Shown piece by piece: positions 44,648-53,995 of a stretch of DNA of 64,000 nt. The stretch is from Shimia haliotis (GTDB taxonomy: Bacteria; Pseudomonadota; Alphaproteobacteria; Rhodobacterales; Rhodobacteraceae): contig NZ_FOSZ01000010.1 of assembly GCF_900114415.1 (NCBI RefSeq), positions 54,691 through 118,690 of the forward strand, read 5' to 3'. The translations under genes were made by a program, and so were the position numbers. The first letter of the stretch is position 1, and each line of letters begins with the position of its first letter. The notes beneath the pieces were generated by a model. It was given only the letters and a program-made list of their open reading frames with translations, did no database searches and was not told where the DNA came from.

Positions 44648-45928
44648 ATGTCAAATAACACGGTAATTATCGCCGGCGGCGGCATTGGCGGGCTTTCTTT
44701 GGCGCTCACCCTGCAACAAATCGGTGTGCCCTGTGTGGTTTGCGAAGCCGCCACAGAAATGAAGCCGCTGGGCGTGGGCATCAATTTGCAACCCAACGCA
44801 GTGCGCGAACTTCTCGACCTAGGCATCGAAATTTCGGAGCTAAATTCCATTGGTGTTCAAATTGGTGAATGGTCGTTGGTTGGACAAAACGGCCACGAGA
44901 TTTATGCAGAAACCCGCGGTTTGGAAGCGGGATATCACTGGCCCCAATACGCTGTTCATCGGGGTGCGTTTCAGATGCTGCTTTATCAGCGCTTTCAGAA
45001 ACTTACAGGAGGACATTCGCTTCATCTGGGGCACCGGATGCGACGGTATCAAACCACGCCTGACGGATCCGTTCGCGCCACATTTGATACCGCCGAAGGG
45101 GAGCGCGTTCTAGAGGGGGCTTTACTCATTGGAGCGGATGGCATTCATTCAGCCACGCGCGCCCAAATGCACCCCACACAACCGCCAATTCACTGGGGCG
45201 GCGCTTTGATGTGGCGCGGCACAACCTGGTCAAAACCACTCCGCACCGGCGCTTCCTTCATTGGTCTTGGCTCCAACACGCAACGCATGGTGATCTATCC
45301 GATCAGCCAGCCTGACCCTGACACCGAACTGATTTTGACCAATTGGATCGCCGAAGTCACATATGAGGACACATCCAAATACGACCCTGCATCCTGGTTT
45401 GCCCAAGTCACGGCCGACAGTGTTCTACCCCATTTCACGGACTGGCAGTTTGAGTGGCTGGATGTTCCGGCCATGATTGCGGGGGCTGACACCGTATTTG
45501 AAAACCCGATGATCGACCGGGATCCGGTGCCGACGTGGGTCCATGGCACCACCGCACTTTTGGGAGATGCGGCGCATGCAATGTATCCGACGGGATCAAA
45601 TGGCGCCTCTCAGGCAGTGATTGACGCGCGCACTCTCGGCTCAAAAATTCTGGAGCACGGCGTAGGTGCGGACGCGCTCTCGGCCTATAATGAAGCGTTA
45701 CACGGCCCGGTGTCCAATCTGATCCTACGCAATCGCTCTGCGGGGCCCTTCGGGCTTTTGAATATCGTCGATGAACGGTGCGGCGGTGAATTTGAGAACA
45801 TCGACGACATCGTTCCCAAGGCTGAACGCGACGCATTCATGGCGCAATACAAATCGGCTGCCGGATTTTCTCGCGATGCCCTGAACCAAGCACCGCAAAC
45901 GATTGCAACTGACGCGCGAGTTTGTTGA
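44648..45928 (+). CDS. FAD-dependent monooxygenase (salicylate hydroxylase-like)
   Basis: This 426-residue flavoprotein has the FAD-binding GGGIGGLSLAL (about 9-19), the DG motif GADGIHSATR (about 165) and the GD motif LLGDAAHAMYPTGSNGASQAV (about 305). It belongs to the class A aromatic or heteroaromatic hydroxylases, using NAD(P)H and oxygen. The ATG at 44648 begins SNNTVIIAGGG. No partner genes adjoin it; the DNA downstream is decayed. The substrate is unknown. Confidence 0.82.
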   Translation: MSNNTVIIAGGGIGGLSLALTLQQIGVPCVVCEAATEMKPLGVGINLQPNAVRELLDLGIEISELNSIGVQIGEWSLVGQNGHEIYAETRGLEAGYHWPQYAVHRGAFQMLLYQRFQKLTGGHSLHLGHRMRRYQTTPDGSVRATFDTAEGERVLEGALLIGADGIHSATRAQMHPTQPPIHWGGALMWRGTTWSKPLRTGASFIGLGSNTQRMVIYPISQPDPDTELILTNWIAEVTYEDTSKYDPASWFAQVTADSVLPHFTDWQFEWLDVPAMIAGADTVFENPMIDRDPVPTWVHGTTALLGDAAHAMYPTGSNGASQAVIDARTLGSKILEHGVGADALSAYNEALHGPVSNLILRNRSAGPFGLLNIVDERCGGEFENIDDIVPKAERDAFMAQYKSAAGFSRDALNQAPQTIATDARVC

Positions 45929-46335
45929 TACTTAGAATTTGCCACTCGTCCCGACAGTGTGTCCCCAAAAAGCCTGAAGCCGCTTTTCCCGATTTTGCCC
46001 CCTCTGAAGTTGAGTGTGGTTTCCGCAAATTCGAAAGTTCGGATCAGCAGGGTTTCAATCTGCTTGCAGTTTTATCCTAAGTCCCTAAGGATCATTTCAC
46101 GGCCCAACACGATTGATCTTTCGATGAAAAATGTCCCGAGGCGGTCCATACCCCGGACAACATCAACTACCATACCTGCTTCGTTCTGGTAGACCTTCTG
46201 CCAATGGACTGAACAATCGCAAGCCACATCGTACCGTTGGCAAATTTGGGCCACACATTGCCGCCAAAGACATCCCCGTTGGCAATATGAACTGGGAGAA
46301 CTTAAACGGCAGGAACAACGCCTATTGGCACAAAA
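45929..46335. other. Intergenic stretch without a recognisable intact gene
   Basis: About 0.4 kb follows the monooxygenase gene with no convincing gene. A minus-strand open frame at 46072-46254 gives 60 residues including VYQNEAGMVVDVVRGMDRLG and GREMILRDLG, which look protein-like but match nothing I can name. It could be the tail of another dead gene. No SD or terminator was seen. Confidence 0.4.
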
Positions 46336-47149
46336 CTAATGTTTGCCTGTTCGGGACCGGACTGCCCGCCTTTTCTCGCCGATTGCCGACCATCCTTCGC
46401 CGGCTATCTGCCCCTCCAATTCACGGCGCCAAGGGGGATTGGCGCCAGCGCGAGACACGGTCAAGCCCGCGACGTCGGCACCAAAGGACAAAGCGGCCTT
46501 CGCATCCTCCTTCGACAAGGACGACAACGCCGATTTGGTCAAATGAGAGTGCTCACTAAGGTAGGTTAGCACGCCCGCGCTAAAGGTATCTCCGGCGCCA
46601 ACCGTATCAACAACTTGAGCAGGTTTAACCGGCACTCGCACCCAGTCACCGGAGGCCAGATAAGCGCTCGCGCCCGAGCTGCAGCTGGTCAGGATAGCAA
46701 CGGCTGGCCCCTGCGCGCACAAACGGGCGGCTTTTTTCAAACGGGTCATCATCTGGAAAAACCCAATCTAAATCTTCGTCAGACACTTTGAAAATATCCG
46801 CACCCGACACCATCGTATCCAGACGCGCGCGAAACCGAGCCTCGTCGCGAACGAACCCTGCACGAATATTGGGGTCCAGCATGAACACCCCGCCCTCGGC
46901 GTTTTGCTGCGCAAAAGTGGCATAGGCATCCGCGCCCGGGACACAGGCGAGGCTGCCGCCACCGAAATACAACGCGGAAACTTCTTGGGTAAGGTGAGGA
47001 AATTCATGTGCTTGAAGCATCCGTCCGGCGGACTTTTCGTCAATGTACGTGTATGCGGCCTGCCCCTCGGACAGCTGTTCAAAAACAACCGCGCCGGAAA
47101 CCGTCGATGCGGGGATCATGTCGATCAAGGCTTCGCGACAACATAATAT
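46336..47149 (-). pseudogene. PfkB-family sugar kinase, multiply disrupted
   Basis: Fragments of a PfkB kinase (fructokinase-like) lie in order. The N-terminus reads ILCCREALIDMIPASTVSG with no start codon and an Arg where the family has Gly (CCGEALID). An internal deletion of roughly 80 residues then joins to FEQLSEGQAAYTYIDEKSAGRML. A middle segment runs to DDDPFEK, then there is a frame change at an A6 run (46732-46737 on plus), one base too many. The catalytic DTVGAGDTFSAG continues in the second frame, and a tail runs past the usual NPPW end. Functional protein is not expected. Confidence 0.82.
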
Positions 47150-47410
47150 AGTTCAGAAACAACCCCTCGTGAATGACAACAACCCAGGACCGGAAACGCC
47201 AAGAAGCAGGTGTTCGCTTTTGCCTTAAGGTCAGCCTTCTCGATAGCGCAAAATCGCAAGCTCTTTCGCGACGGATGTGCGCGCCCGAGCGCAACACAAA
47301 TAGAGTGGTCATCACTCTCCTATGCGCTCCTTGTTTGCACCACCGCCTTCTTGAGACAGGTCTCGGACACAACCCAATGGCTCCGGACGAACCAAAAATT
47401 CGTTTCTAGC

Positions 47411-48106
47411 TCACGTTCGCGAAGCTTCAAATGCGGCCCAAGCTGCCTCAAAAGCTTCAAAATCAAACCCCTCTTGGCGTGCCGGCTCCAAGATCAGCTT
47501 TTCGGTGTCCAGCAGCTTGTGGATCGCATCTTCCAGCAGCTCAATCACTTCCGGCGGGACCACCAAAGCACCATGCCGGTCAGCGTGTATCAAATCGCCG
47601 TCACGGATGCGCAGCCCTAAGACTTCAACCTCGTCGCCGATTTCGCGGACATGCACAAATCCATGGCTTGGCCCGACCGAGCCCGCTACCACCGGAAACT
47701 CCGCAGGCAAATCGCCAAGATCGCGCATCACCCCGTTGGTCAAGGCGCCGCCGACCCCAAGACCCTTGTGAACAGTGGTATTGATCTCCCCCCAATAGGC
47801 CCCGATGCAGTTGGGAAAATCGACGTCTTCAATCACCGTTACGGCGGGGCGTCGACCTTCGGACATATGCTTGTAGTAAGCCATGCGCCGGGCCTTGATC
47901 ACTTCAGGCGCCTCTTGCGGTGGCTCAAGTGCCGCGATTTTCGCGGTACGGGCATAACCGACCATAGGCCCGCCATTTGGATCAGAACAAAGCATCGTGC
48001 CGCGCGTGAATTGATCAAAGCCGCGTTGGCCTTGGGCCACTTCGATGGCGTTGCAAACGGTTGGGGTGTCCACAGATTGCAAAAGTTTCAAAAGTCCGTT
48101 GTTCAT
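47411..48106 (-). CDS. RraA-family protein (possible 4-hydroxy-4-methyl-2-oxoglutarate-type aldolase)
   Basis: This 231-residue protein has the RraA fold signature: GGALTNGVMRDL (about 120-131), containing the Arg-Asp pair used by the catalytic aldolases, and GDLIHADRHGALVVP (about 175-189). Retained Arg and Asp favour an aldolase or oxaloacetate-decarboxylase-type enzyme over the RNase E inhibitor. It is the last of three minus-strand genes joined by 4-nt overlaps, after an alpha/beta hydrolase and a MetE-like gene. In a catabolic context it could split a 4-hydroxy-2-keto acid. Confidence 0.8.
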   Translation of the reverse strand: MNNGLLKLLQSVDTPTVCNAIEVAQGQRGFDQFTRGTMLCSDPNGGPMVGYARTAKIAALEPPQEAPEVIKARRMAYYKHMSEGRRPAVTVIEDVDFPNCIGAYWGEINTTVHKGLGVGGALTNGVMRDLGDLPAEFPVVAGSVGPSHGFVHVREIGDEVEVLGLRIRDGDLIHADRHGALVVPPEVIELLEDAIHKLLDTEKLILEPARQEGFDFEAFEAAWAAFEASRT

Positions 48107-48798
48107 AAGCTCTCCAGCCAGCGGGTGAGCGCCGCTGTGGTCAATTGAGGTTGTTCCAAAGTTGGCAGATGCCCGGCGTTGTCGACAATTTGCAACGTGC
48201 TGCGGGAAACCAGATTTTGCATCAGTTGATGGCGCTCAACAGGGCACAAGGTGTCCTCACGGCCACACAGGATCAGCGTTTCACCAGTGTAGCCGCGCAG
48301 GGTTTCCGTTTGATCCCGCCGATCCCGCAACGCTGTGGATTGGCGGACAAAAACCTCCGGTCCAAGGTCGGTGGCCATGGCCATGCAAAGATCCAAGATT
48401 TTGCCTTGGTTTGGGCCATCCGCCAGGTAGTTGGGTTTCATCTCCTCGCGCATCACGCGCCGCATGTCTCCTGCCAACGCGGCGGCAATTTGCTGGGCGC
48501 GACGGTCCTTTGTTGCGTCTGCTTCCGCGAGCGGATTTGTGTCCAGCAAGGCCAATCCGACAACACGATCACGCGCCTGTCGGAGCATCTCCATGGCCAC
48601 AATCCCACCCATCGACAGCCCCGCTAAAGCGAATTTGGGCGGGGCATGTTGCAACACTTCGGTTGCGAGATCTTCAATGGTGTTCTGCCCGCCTATCGGA
48701 GCCATCATAATCGGGAAACGACCAGACAAAGCGTTGATTTGCGGCCCAAAAAGCCGCGCATCACACATCATACCTGGGAGTAGGACCAAAGGACTCAT
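48103..48798 (-). CDS. Alpha/beta hydrolase
   Basis: This 231-residue hydrolase has the nucleophile Ser in LAGLSMGGIVAME (about 70-82), an acid in CGREDTLCP (about 178) and His in DNAGHLPTLEQP (about 207). It overlaps the MetE-like gene upstream and the RraA gene downstream by 4 nt each, so all three are co-translated. It is short for its family, with a small cap domain. Ester, lactone or C-C hydrolase roles are all possible. Confidence 0.82.
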   Translation of the reverse strand: MSPLVLLPGMMCDARLFGPQINALSGRFPIMMAPIGGQNTIEDLATEVLQHAPPKFALAGLSMGGIVAMEMLRQARDRVVGLALLDTNPLAEADATKDRRAQQIAAALAGDMRRVMREEMKPNYLADGPNQGKILDLCMAMATDLGPEVFVRQSTALRDRRDQTETLRGYTGETLILCGREDTLCPVERHQLMQNLVSRSTLQIVDNAGHLPTLEQPQLTTAALTRWLESL

Positions 48799-49919
48799 GA
48801 AAGCGCAGCAGCTCCCTCGCTCAGGGAGGCGAGCTTTGCATAGGCAATGTCGGGGTCAACCGCGCCAAACCCGGCAAACGTGCCAAAGCCACAGTCACTT
48901 CCAGCGATCACACGGTCCGCACCAACGATGTCTTTAAATCGTTGAATACGCTGAGAAACCAGATCCGGATGCTCGACAAAGTTGGTGGTGGTGTCCACCA
49001 CACCGGGCACCAGTACCTTGTCCTCGGGGATCTCTGATTTCCGATCCCTGAACACTGTCCATTCATGCGCATGGCGGGGGTTTGAAGTTTCAAACAGCAC
49101 GTAACGCGACTTTGTGGCCATCAAAGTGCTAAACACTTTGTCCATCGGAATGTCGCAGCAGTGTGGACCTTCGTAATTTCCCCAACAAATGTGAACCCTT
49201 ACGCGATCCTGAGGCACGTTCTGCAGGGCGTGATTGAGAGCCTCCACATGCATGTTCGCGACTTTCAAGAACTCAGCGTCAGTTAGGTCGTTAAACAACA
49301 TGTGGCGGGACAAGGCCAAATCTGGACAATCCAATTGCAGGTCTAAACCATTGGAAACAATGGTTTCATACTCGTCTTTCATCGCGTCCGCTAAGGCGGC
49401 CAGATAGGCCTCGCGGCTGGAATAGTGATCATTCTGCAAAAACAGTGAAATCACCCCTGGAGAGGCTGCATTCATGAAGCCCCGCTCAACACCGTGAGTG
49501 GCCATCGCCGCCTTCAGGTTATTGATATCTTTCATCAATTCCCCCTGCCCTTTACTGCGCACGTTGCCGGTGCATTTGGGGCGGGCGTATTGCGGCGTGC
49601 CGCCATCATCAGCCAAGCGTTCTAGGAAAGACGGGAACATTTTCAAATCCGCTGGCGCGTTGCGCTCACTGTCTCCAGAGAATCCGGTGTAGCGGTCTTT
49701 GACATAAGTGGCGTAGGAAATTTTGCTGGTTTCCCCGTCACTTACGATATCGACGCCCGCCGCGACCTGCTTGCGCACGGTCTCGTCCACGGCCTCGGTC
49801 ATGGCGGCGTCAAATGCGGCTTGATCAAAGGGCTGTTCGTTTTCCCGCGCAAAAATGAAATCGACCACCTTTTGCGTTCGTGGCAGGCTGCCCACGTGGG
49901 TTGTTAGTATCTTCGCCAT
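48795..49919 (-). CDS. Cobalamin-independent methionine synthase II-like protein (MetE C-terminal-like)
   Basis: This 374-residue protein corresponds to the catalytic half of MetE: THVGSLPRT at the N-terminus and GVDIVSDGE near 55-63. The zinc ligands lie in VHICWGNYEG (about 238-247, His and Cys) and SDCGFGTF (about 343-350, Cys). It lacks the N-terminal MetE half, as do related archaeal MetE and epoxyalkane:CoM transferases. It may transfer a methyl or alkyl group to or from a thiol. An 11-bp repeat array lies 22-54 nt upstream of its start. It heads a three-gene coupled unit. Confidence 0.8.
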   Translation of the reverse strand: MAKILTTHVGSLPRTQKVVDFIFARENEQPFDQAAFDAAMTEAVDETVRKQVAAGVDIVSDGETSKISYATYVKDRYTGFSGDSERNAPADLKMFPSFLERLADDGGTPQYARPKCTGNVRSKGQGELMKDINNLKAAMATHGVERGFMNAASPGVISLFLQNDHYSSREAYLAALADAMKDEYETIVSNGLDLQLDCPDLALSRHMLFNDLTDAEFLKVANMHVEALNHALQNVPQDRVRVHICWGNYEGPHCCDIPMDKVFSTLMATKSRYVLFETSNPRHAHEWTVFRDRKSEIPEDKVLVPGVVDTTTNFVEHPDLVSQRIQRFKDIVGADRVIAGSDCGFGTFAGFGAVDPDIAYAKLASLSEGAAALS

Positions 49920-49940
49920 GTCCCGTTCCTCCCTGTCTGT

Positions 49941-49973
49941 TTCACGTCTGTATTACGTCGGTATCACGTCGGT
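49941..49973 (-). repeat. 11-bp tandem repeat array 3 (three units)
   Basis: On the minus strand the units read ACCGACGTGAT, ACCGACGTAAT and ACAGACGTGAA. They sit directly upstream of the MetE-like gene's SD, so they lie in its leader or promoter. The first two units match array 1 closely. Confidence 0.8.
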
Positions 49974-50076
49974 GCAGCCTCAGGCGTCTCGCCGTTAACC
50001 ACCTCCCCCACATCGCACGCTCCCTGCGCGCTGATGCCCGTGCGGCTGGGGCGATGCCCCGCCGCGCGGGCGTGGT

Positions 50077-51042
50077 TCAGCCCTGCCAAGTCAGGCCGGC
50101 AGGATCAGCCGTACCAACGATCTGATATATCGCCGCTTCGCCCGTCATCGAGGGCAGCACGGTGTGCGCCATGCCTTCGGGCACCGACATGGTGTCGCCC
50201 GGCGCAAGGGTTGCGGAACCACCGTCCCATGTGACTTTCCAATGGCCGGTGACCGGCATCAGAACCGATGGGTGTGCAAAGCTGCCGGCGCGTTCGGAAG
50301 CCGATCCGCGGGTGATGAAGTTGACCTCAAAACCGGGCTTGTCGCGCAGGATGCCGGTCTCGCCAATTACCTTGGCAGGTGATCTGTCCGACAGAGCAAC
50401 CATGTCCCAATAACGGGCCACGTGGTTGGGCAACACCTGAGCGGTGGTCGGTTCGCCGCGTTTGGCCAGTTCGTCGGCCTCCATCAAAGGCATTGGGCCG
50501 ACGTCGCCTGGCAGCGCCTCACCTTTTTTGGTGTCATAGAGTTTGCCGGTTTCGGCCAGCACCAGACCGTGGTCCGCCGCGTCCTCAATCACCTGCGGGG
50601 CCCACATCACACCACCGCCGGCATCGTCACCGCCAAGGATCGCCATAATCATCCCATAGTCGGAGCCGATGTTTTCAAAGCCACGGAAGACACCGGTGGG
50701 AATGTTAAAGATATCGCCTTTTTCCAACACCACTTCCCCCGCGTCGCCATAGCGCCCCCAGAAGAACCGCCAGCGGCCAGAGAGTACAAAGAAGGCTTCT
50801 GCAGTTCGGTGATCATGCAGCGAGTTGCGGCATTTCGGAGGTTGACCCGCAGCGCCGATGTTAAAGCCGTGCGGGATGGTGATGTGTACGTGTTGATCCG
50901 GGGATTCAGAGACGCCGCCGCCAATGATGGTGAAGTTTTCCTTCTGATCACTGCCCGGTGTGTGCGCGTCGATGAAGGCGGTTTTGCAGGGTTGCAGATC
51001 GCCGTAGCGAACGATGCGGGATTCCATATCTTGTGGTGTCAT
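50077..51042 (-). CDS. Bicupin protein (gentisate dioxygenase-like fold)
   Basis: This 321-residue protein has two cupin halves: residues about 60-140 (CRNSLHDHRTAEAFFVLSG, GDIFNIPTGVFRGFEN) and about 220-310 (FAHPSVLMPVTGHWKV, GDTMSVPEGMAHTV). The first half keeps an H-x-H...E-like metal-ligand set; the second is less complete. The ATG at 51042 follows AAGGACG. It lies downstream of an NTF2-like gene in the large minus-strand cluster. It may be a dioxygenase or isomerase of the pathway; the substrate is unknown. Confidence 0.7.
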   Translation of the reverse strand: MTPQDMESRIVRYGDLQPCKTAFIDAHTPGSDQKENFTIIGGGVSESPDQHVHITIPHGFNIGAAGQPPKCRNSLHDHRTAEAFFVLSGRWRFFWGRYGDAGEVVLEKGDIFNIPTGVFRGFENIGSDYGMIMAILGGDDAGGGVMWAPQVIEDAADHGLVLAETGKLYDTKKGEALPGDVGPMPLMEADELAKRGEPTTAQVLPNHVARYWDMVALSDRSPAKVIGETGILRDKPGFEVNFITRGSASERAGSFAHPSVLMPVTGHWKVTWDGGSATLAPGDTMSVPEGMAHTVLPSMTGEAAIYQIVGTADPAGLTWQG

Positions 51043-51198
51043 TTGGGTCGTCCTTTGTGTTGTGGTTTCAGGGGATGAACGCACAACTCCGCCCCGGAGG
51101 CCGGTTGTTCAGTCGGCGGGCACGCAAAGCGGCGCGATGCGCATGAAAGCGCCGCGCGGATTGCGAGTTGCACATGCCGCAGTATGTCAGCGCATCGC

Positions 51199-52188
51199 TC
51201 ATGACTGGCCAGAGTGCAGGAGGATCTGCTTCCACACGGATGTTTCGTCAAACAGCGTGTATTCGCGGCGCACTTTGGGCTGATCACCGGTCACCGCACC
51301 AAAGTCTGCATGGCTGATGCCAAGCACAAAAACTTCAGCACCGGTGGGTTCGCCAAATGCGCCCCAGCCTTCGTGCTTGCCGTGCAGGCTCCAACGGATG
51401 GCAGAGCGCGGCGGCATCATGGCATCCTCGCGGCCGATCTGGTGCTCGATTTTGAACTCCGCGTTCGGGAAGGCCGCGCGCAGACCCATCCAGAAGTTTT
51501 CGACGGCACCAAAAGAATGACCGGTAAAACCGCCAGGATATTCGGTTTGCACCGCACGGTCATAGTCGCGTTTCACGGTGGCAATATCCGCGCCCATAAT
51601 GCGGCACAGGATATCGGCATAGCGCTGACCCCACGGGTTTTCGTTGCCCGTACCTTTGTAGGGACCTGGCTGATCATTCGCGGGCGTCAGCGGTTTGACA
51701 CAGGCATCGCGTCCGCCTTCCCGTTCGATCAGCGCAGCTGCGTAGTCTTTAGGGTCCCAGCCCATCTGCCGGACAATGGCGCCCTGATCTCGGATCAGCC
51801 ATTCGTCGTTGATCTGATTGTTGATGGCATGACAATCGGCCATCACGCGATAGGCCAATTTGGTGCCGGAAGCTTTGCCGTAAACCCCGTCGCCGTCATG
51901 GGTGGCCGTGGTCAGAATGCGGTGGCTGGAGAGCATGCCTTCTTCCGGTGTGCCGGACCAGATCACGTCCTCGCCCAGAAGTTCGCGATCCGGAAATTCC
52001 GCCAGCGTGGCCATGGTTGCGCCGATCACGTTCTGATTGCCGATCACCACAGATCCCGGAGAGCGCACCACAATGTCATCGCTGTAATAGTGATGCAAAG
52101 TCGCGATGCCGCGGTCTTCCCAAATTTCCTTGGTGATGCCGATGATGTAATCGGGGAAATCCTGAAACTTCGCATCAAAGCCTTGCAT
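51199..52188 (-). CDS. NTF2/SnoaL-like protein 1
   Basis: This 329-residue protein appears to be two NTF2-like (ester cyclase/SnoaL) domains: about 10-150 (HYYSDDIVVRSPGS, then NDEWLIRDQGAIVRQMGWDP) and about 185-325 (FKIEHQIGRED, then FVLGISHADFG). AAGGA precedes the ATG at 52188, 5 nt after the LacI gene. SnoaL-like proteins can be cyclases, isomerases, hydrolases or carriers. Three further members lie in this cluster, so it is part of a paralogous set. Confidence 0.72.
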   Translation of the reverse strand: MQGFDAKFQDFPDYIIGITKEIWEDRGIATLHHYYSDDIVVRSPGSVVIGNQNVIGATMATLAEFPDRELLGEDVIWSGTPEEGMLSSHRILTTATHDGDGVYGKASGTKLAYRVMADCHAINNQINDEWLIRDQGAIVRQMGWDPKDYAAALIEREGGRDACVKPLTPANDQPGPYKGTGNENPWGQRYADILCRIMGADIATVKRDYDRAVQTEYPGGFTGHSFGAVENFWMGLRAAFPNAEFKIEHQIGREDAMMPPRSAIRWSLHGKHEGWGAFGEPTGAEVFVLGISHADFGAVTGDQPKVRREYTLFDETSVWKQILLHSGQS

Positions 52189-52193
52189 GGGGT

Positions 52194-53231
52194 CTATCCT
52201 TCTTGTGGAGGCCAAATGTCAGGCACGCGCGCGGAGCCGCGTACAATCAATGGGGTGGAAATCGCAACTTTTCGCGGGGTGGCTGTGGATGGGTTTTTGA
52301 TGTGGTCCAATAGGGCATCGACGGTTTCCTCAACCATTAGATTGGCCCTCTGGCGCATGGTGGTGAGATCATATGCCCGCCAAGCGGCCGGAGGCACATC
52401 GTCAAAGCCAACCACAGAAACATCTTCCGGAATTTTGAGATCGAGGCCAAACCTCAGTTCGTCCATCACCGCAAAGGCCATGTGATCGTTCGCAACAAAA
52501 ACGGCATCGGGGCGGTTTTCAGGAGCGACATTGAACATCGCATTGGCCGCCGCGCGGGCCCGATCCGCATCAAAGTCGCCAACTTCGCGCGCAAAGAGCG
52601 TTTGGCCAAGGTCAGCGAGTGAATCGCAGAAGCCCGCTTCGCGATCACGTTGGGTTGACGCTCCCTCCCAACCGGTAATGTAGCCAATCTTCTTGTGACC
52701 TCCGGCGACAAGAAAACGGGCCAACTCGCGCCCGCCTTCGTAGTTGTCGGATGTCACGGAACTGACGCCCTTGGTGCTTTCAAAGCGGTTGAAATGCACC
52801 ACCGGCACTCCGGCCTGTAGGCAGCGTTGCGACAGGTCTGATGACATGGCGACCGAAGCCGTGACGATGCCATCCACCTGATAGTCCAGAATTTCTTCAA
52901 CCACGCCGTCGATGTTGCCCGAGGTTTGCGAGGTCATGAAAACCAGAACGTGGTAGCCCTGCTCCTGCAACGCGTTGGAGAGAATTTCCAATGCTTCCGG
53001 ATAGAAGTAATTGTCCAGATACGCCACGACGAGGCCGATGATGCGGCTTTTGCCCGACACCATCGCACGGGCGAGCACATTGGGGCGGTAGCCGAGTTCC
53101 TCAGCAGCTTTGCGCACCTTTTCAACCGTGGCTTTGGAGGCCGAGGCCCCCGGTGTGAACACGCGGCTCACGGCGGATTGGCTGACGCCGGCGCGCTCGG
53201 CAACTTGGAGGGAAGTCACTTTCTCAGCCAT
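52194..53231 (-). CDS. LacI-family regulator of the catabolic cluster (predicted)
   Basis: This 345-residue regulator has an N-terminal HTH (LQVAERAGVSQSAVSRVFTPG) and a full ligand domain. Its ATG shares a base with the stop of the SDR gene (TGATG). Lying inside the operon, it is the best candidate to bind the two CG-centred palindromes at 61439-61452 and 61492-61509. The inducer is presumably the imported substrate or an early intermediate. Confidence 0.88.
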   Translation of the reverse strand: MAEKVTSLQVAERAGVSQSAVSRVFTPGASASKATVEKVRKAAEELGYRPNVLARAMVSGKSRIIGLVVAYLDNYFYPEALEILSNALQEQGYHVLVFMTSQTSGNIDGVVEEILDYQVDGIVTASVAMSSDLSQRCLQAGVPVVHFNRFESTKGVSSVTSDNYEGGRELARFLVAGGHKKIGYITGWEGASTQRDREAGFCDSLADLGQTLFAREVGDFDADRARAAANAMFNVAPENRPDAVFVANDHMAFAVMDELRFGLDLKIPEDVSVVGFDDVPPAAWRAYDLTTMRQRANLMVEETVDALLDHIKNPSTATPRKVAISTPLIVRGSARVPDIWPPQEG

Positions 53232-53995
53232 CAGTCTGCAGTCCACCCGCCGTCAATCAACATGGAGGTGCCTGTAACCAAAGCGCTGGCGTCAGACGCC
53301 AGATAAAGCACCGCCCCCATGATGTCCTCGACCTCGCCAATGCGGCCAAGTTTGATCTTCTCTTCCACCCAGGCTTTGCGTTCGGGCCGTTCAAAAGTCT
53401 GCGCTGTAAGGGGTGTTTTGATAAATGTCGGGCACACCGTGTTGATGCGGATTTGGCTTGACCCCCATTCGATCGCCATGGATTTCACCATACCCTCGAG
53501 CCCGTGTTTGGACGCGCAATACACGGCACGGTCAATGCCACCGACATGCCCCATCTGGCTTGAGATATGAATGATGGAGCCCGGCTTGCCTGCGGCCATC
53601 AGCGATTTGGCGGCGTAGGCGGACAGGAAGTACGCGGAGCGCAGGTTGAGCCCCATGGCCGCGTCGTAGTCCTCCGGCGTGGTCTCTATGGCGGGGCCGT
53701 GACGGGCCAGTCCGGCCGAGTTCACCACAACGTCGATGTCACGTGTTTCAAACACCTGTGCCAGCGCCGACAGGTCGCTTTGGTCCAGCGACAAAGCCTC
53801 AGTGCTCATACCTGCCGCGGTCATGGCCGCGACGGTCTCTTGTAGCTTCTCCGCCCTGCGCGCTGCACAGATCACATGGGCGCCGGCCTCGGCCAATGCC
53901 ACAGCACAGCCCTGCCCGATGCCGGAGGAGGCACCGGTGACAAAGGCGGTTTTGCCGCTCAGTGAAAAGGAAGGGGTGCGGGGCAATTGCGTCAT
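53231..53995 (-). CDS. Short-chain dehydrogenase/reductase
   Basis: This 254-residue SDR has the cofactor motif TGASSGIGQG (about 20-29), NSAG (about 92-95) and the Ser-Tyr-Lys triad in SSQMGHVGGIDRAVYCASKHG (about 143-163). It resembles gluconate 5-dehydrogenase and L-fucose dehydrogenase types. It probably oxidises a sugar or polyol hydroxyl, giving a ketone or a lactone. It overlaps an NTF2-like gene upstream by 4 nt and the LacI gene downstream by 1 nt. Confidence 0.88.
   Translation of the reverse strand: MTQLPRTPSFSLSGKTAFVTGASSGIGQGCAVALAEAGAHVICAARRAEKLQETVAAMTAAGMSTEALSLDQSDLSALAQVFETRDIDVVVNSAGLARHGPAIETTPEDYDAAMGLNLRSAYFLSAYAAKSLMAAGKPGSIIHISSQMGHVGGIDRAVYCASKHGLEGMVKSMAIEWGSSQIRINTVCPTFIKTPLTAQTFERPERKAWVEEKIKLGRIGEVEDIMGAVLYLASDASALVTGTSMLIDGGWTAD

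Noticed and set aside
46072..46254. 60-codon minus-strand open frame with protein-like composition
   Set aside because: No SD, no recognised family and it lies in decayed DNA; listed only within the intergenic description.
47079..47409. Short overlapping open frames on both strands between the pseudogene and the RraA gene
   Set aside because: No start signals, no domain similarity and conflicting frames; treated as non-coding.
51214..52485. A 423-codon open frame on the plus strand opposite NTF2-like protein 1 and the LacI gene
   Set aside because: It is antisense to two supported genes with SD sequences and family motifs, and has no recognisable domain of its own.
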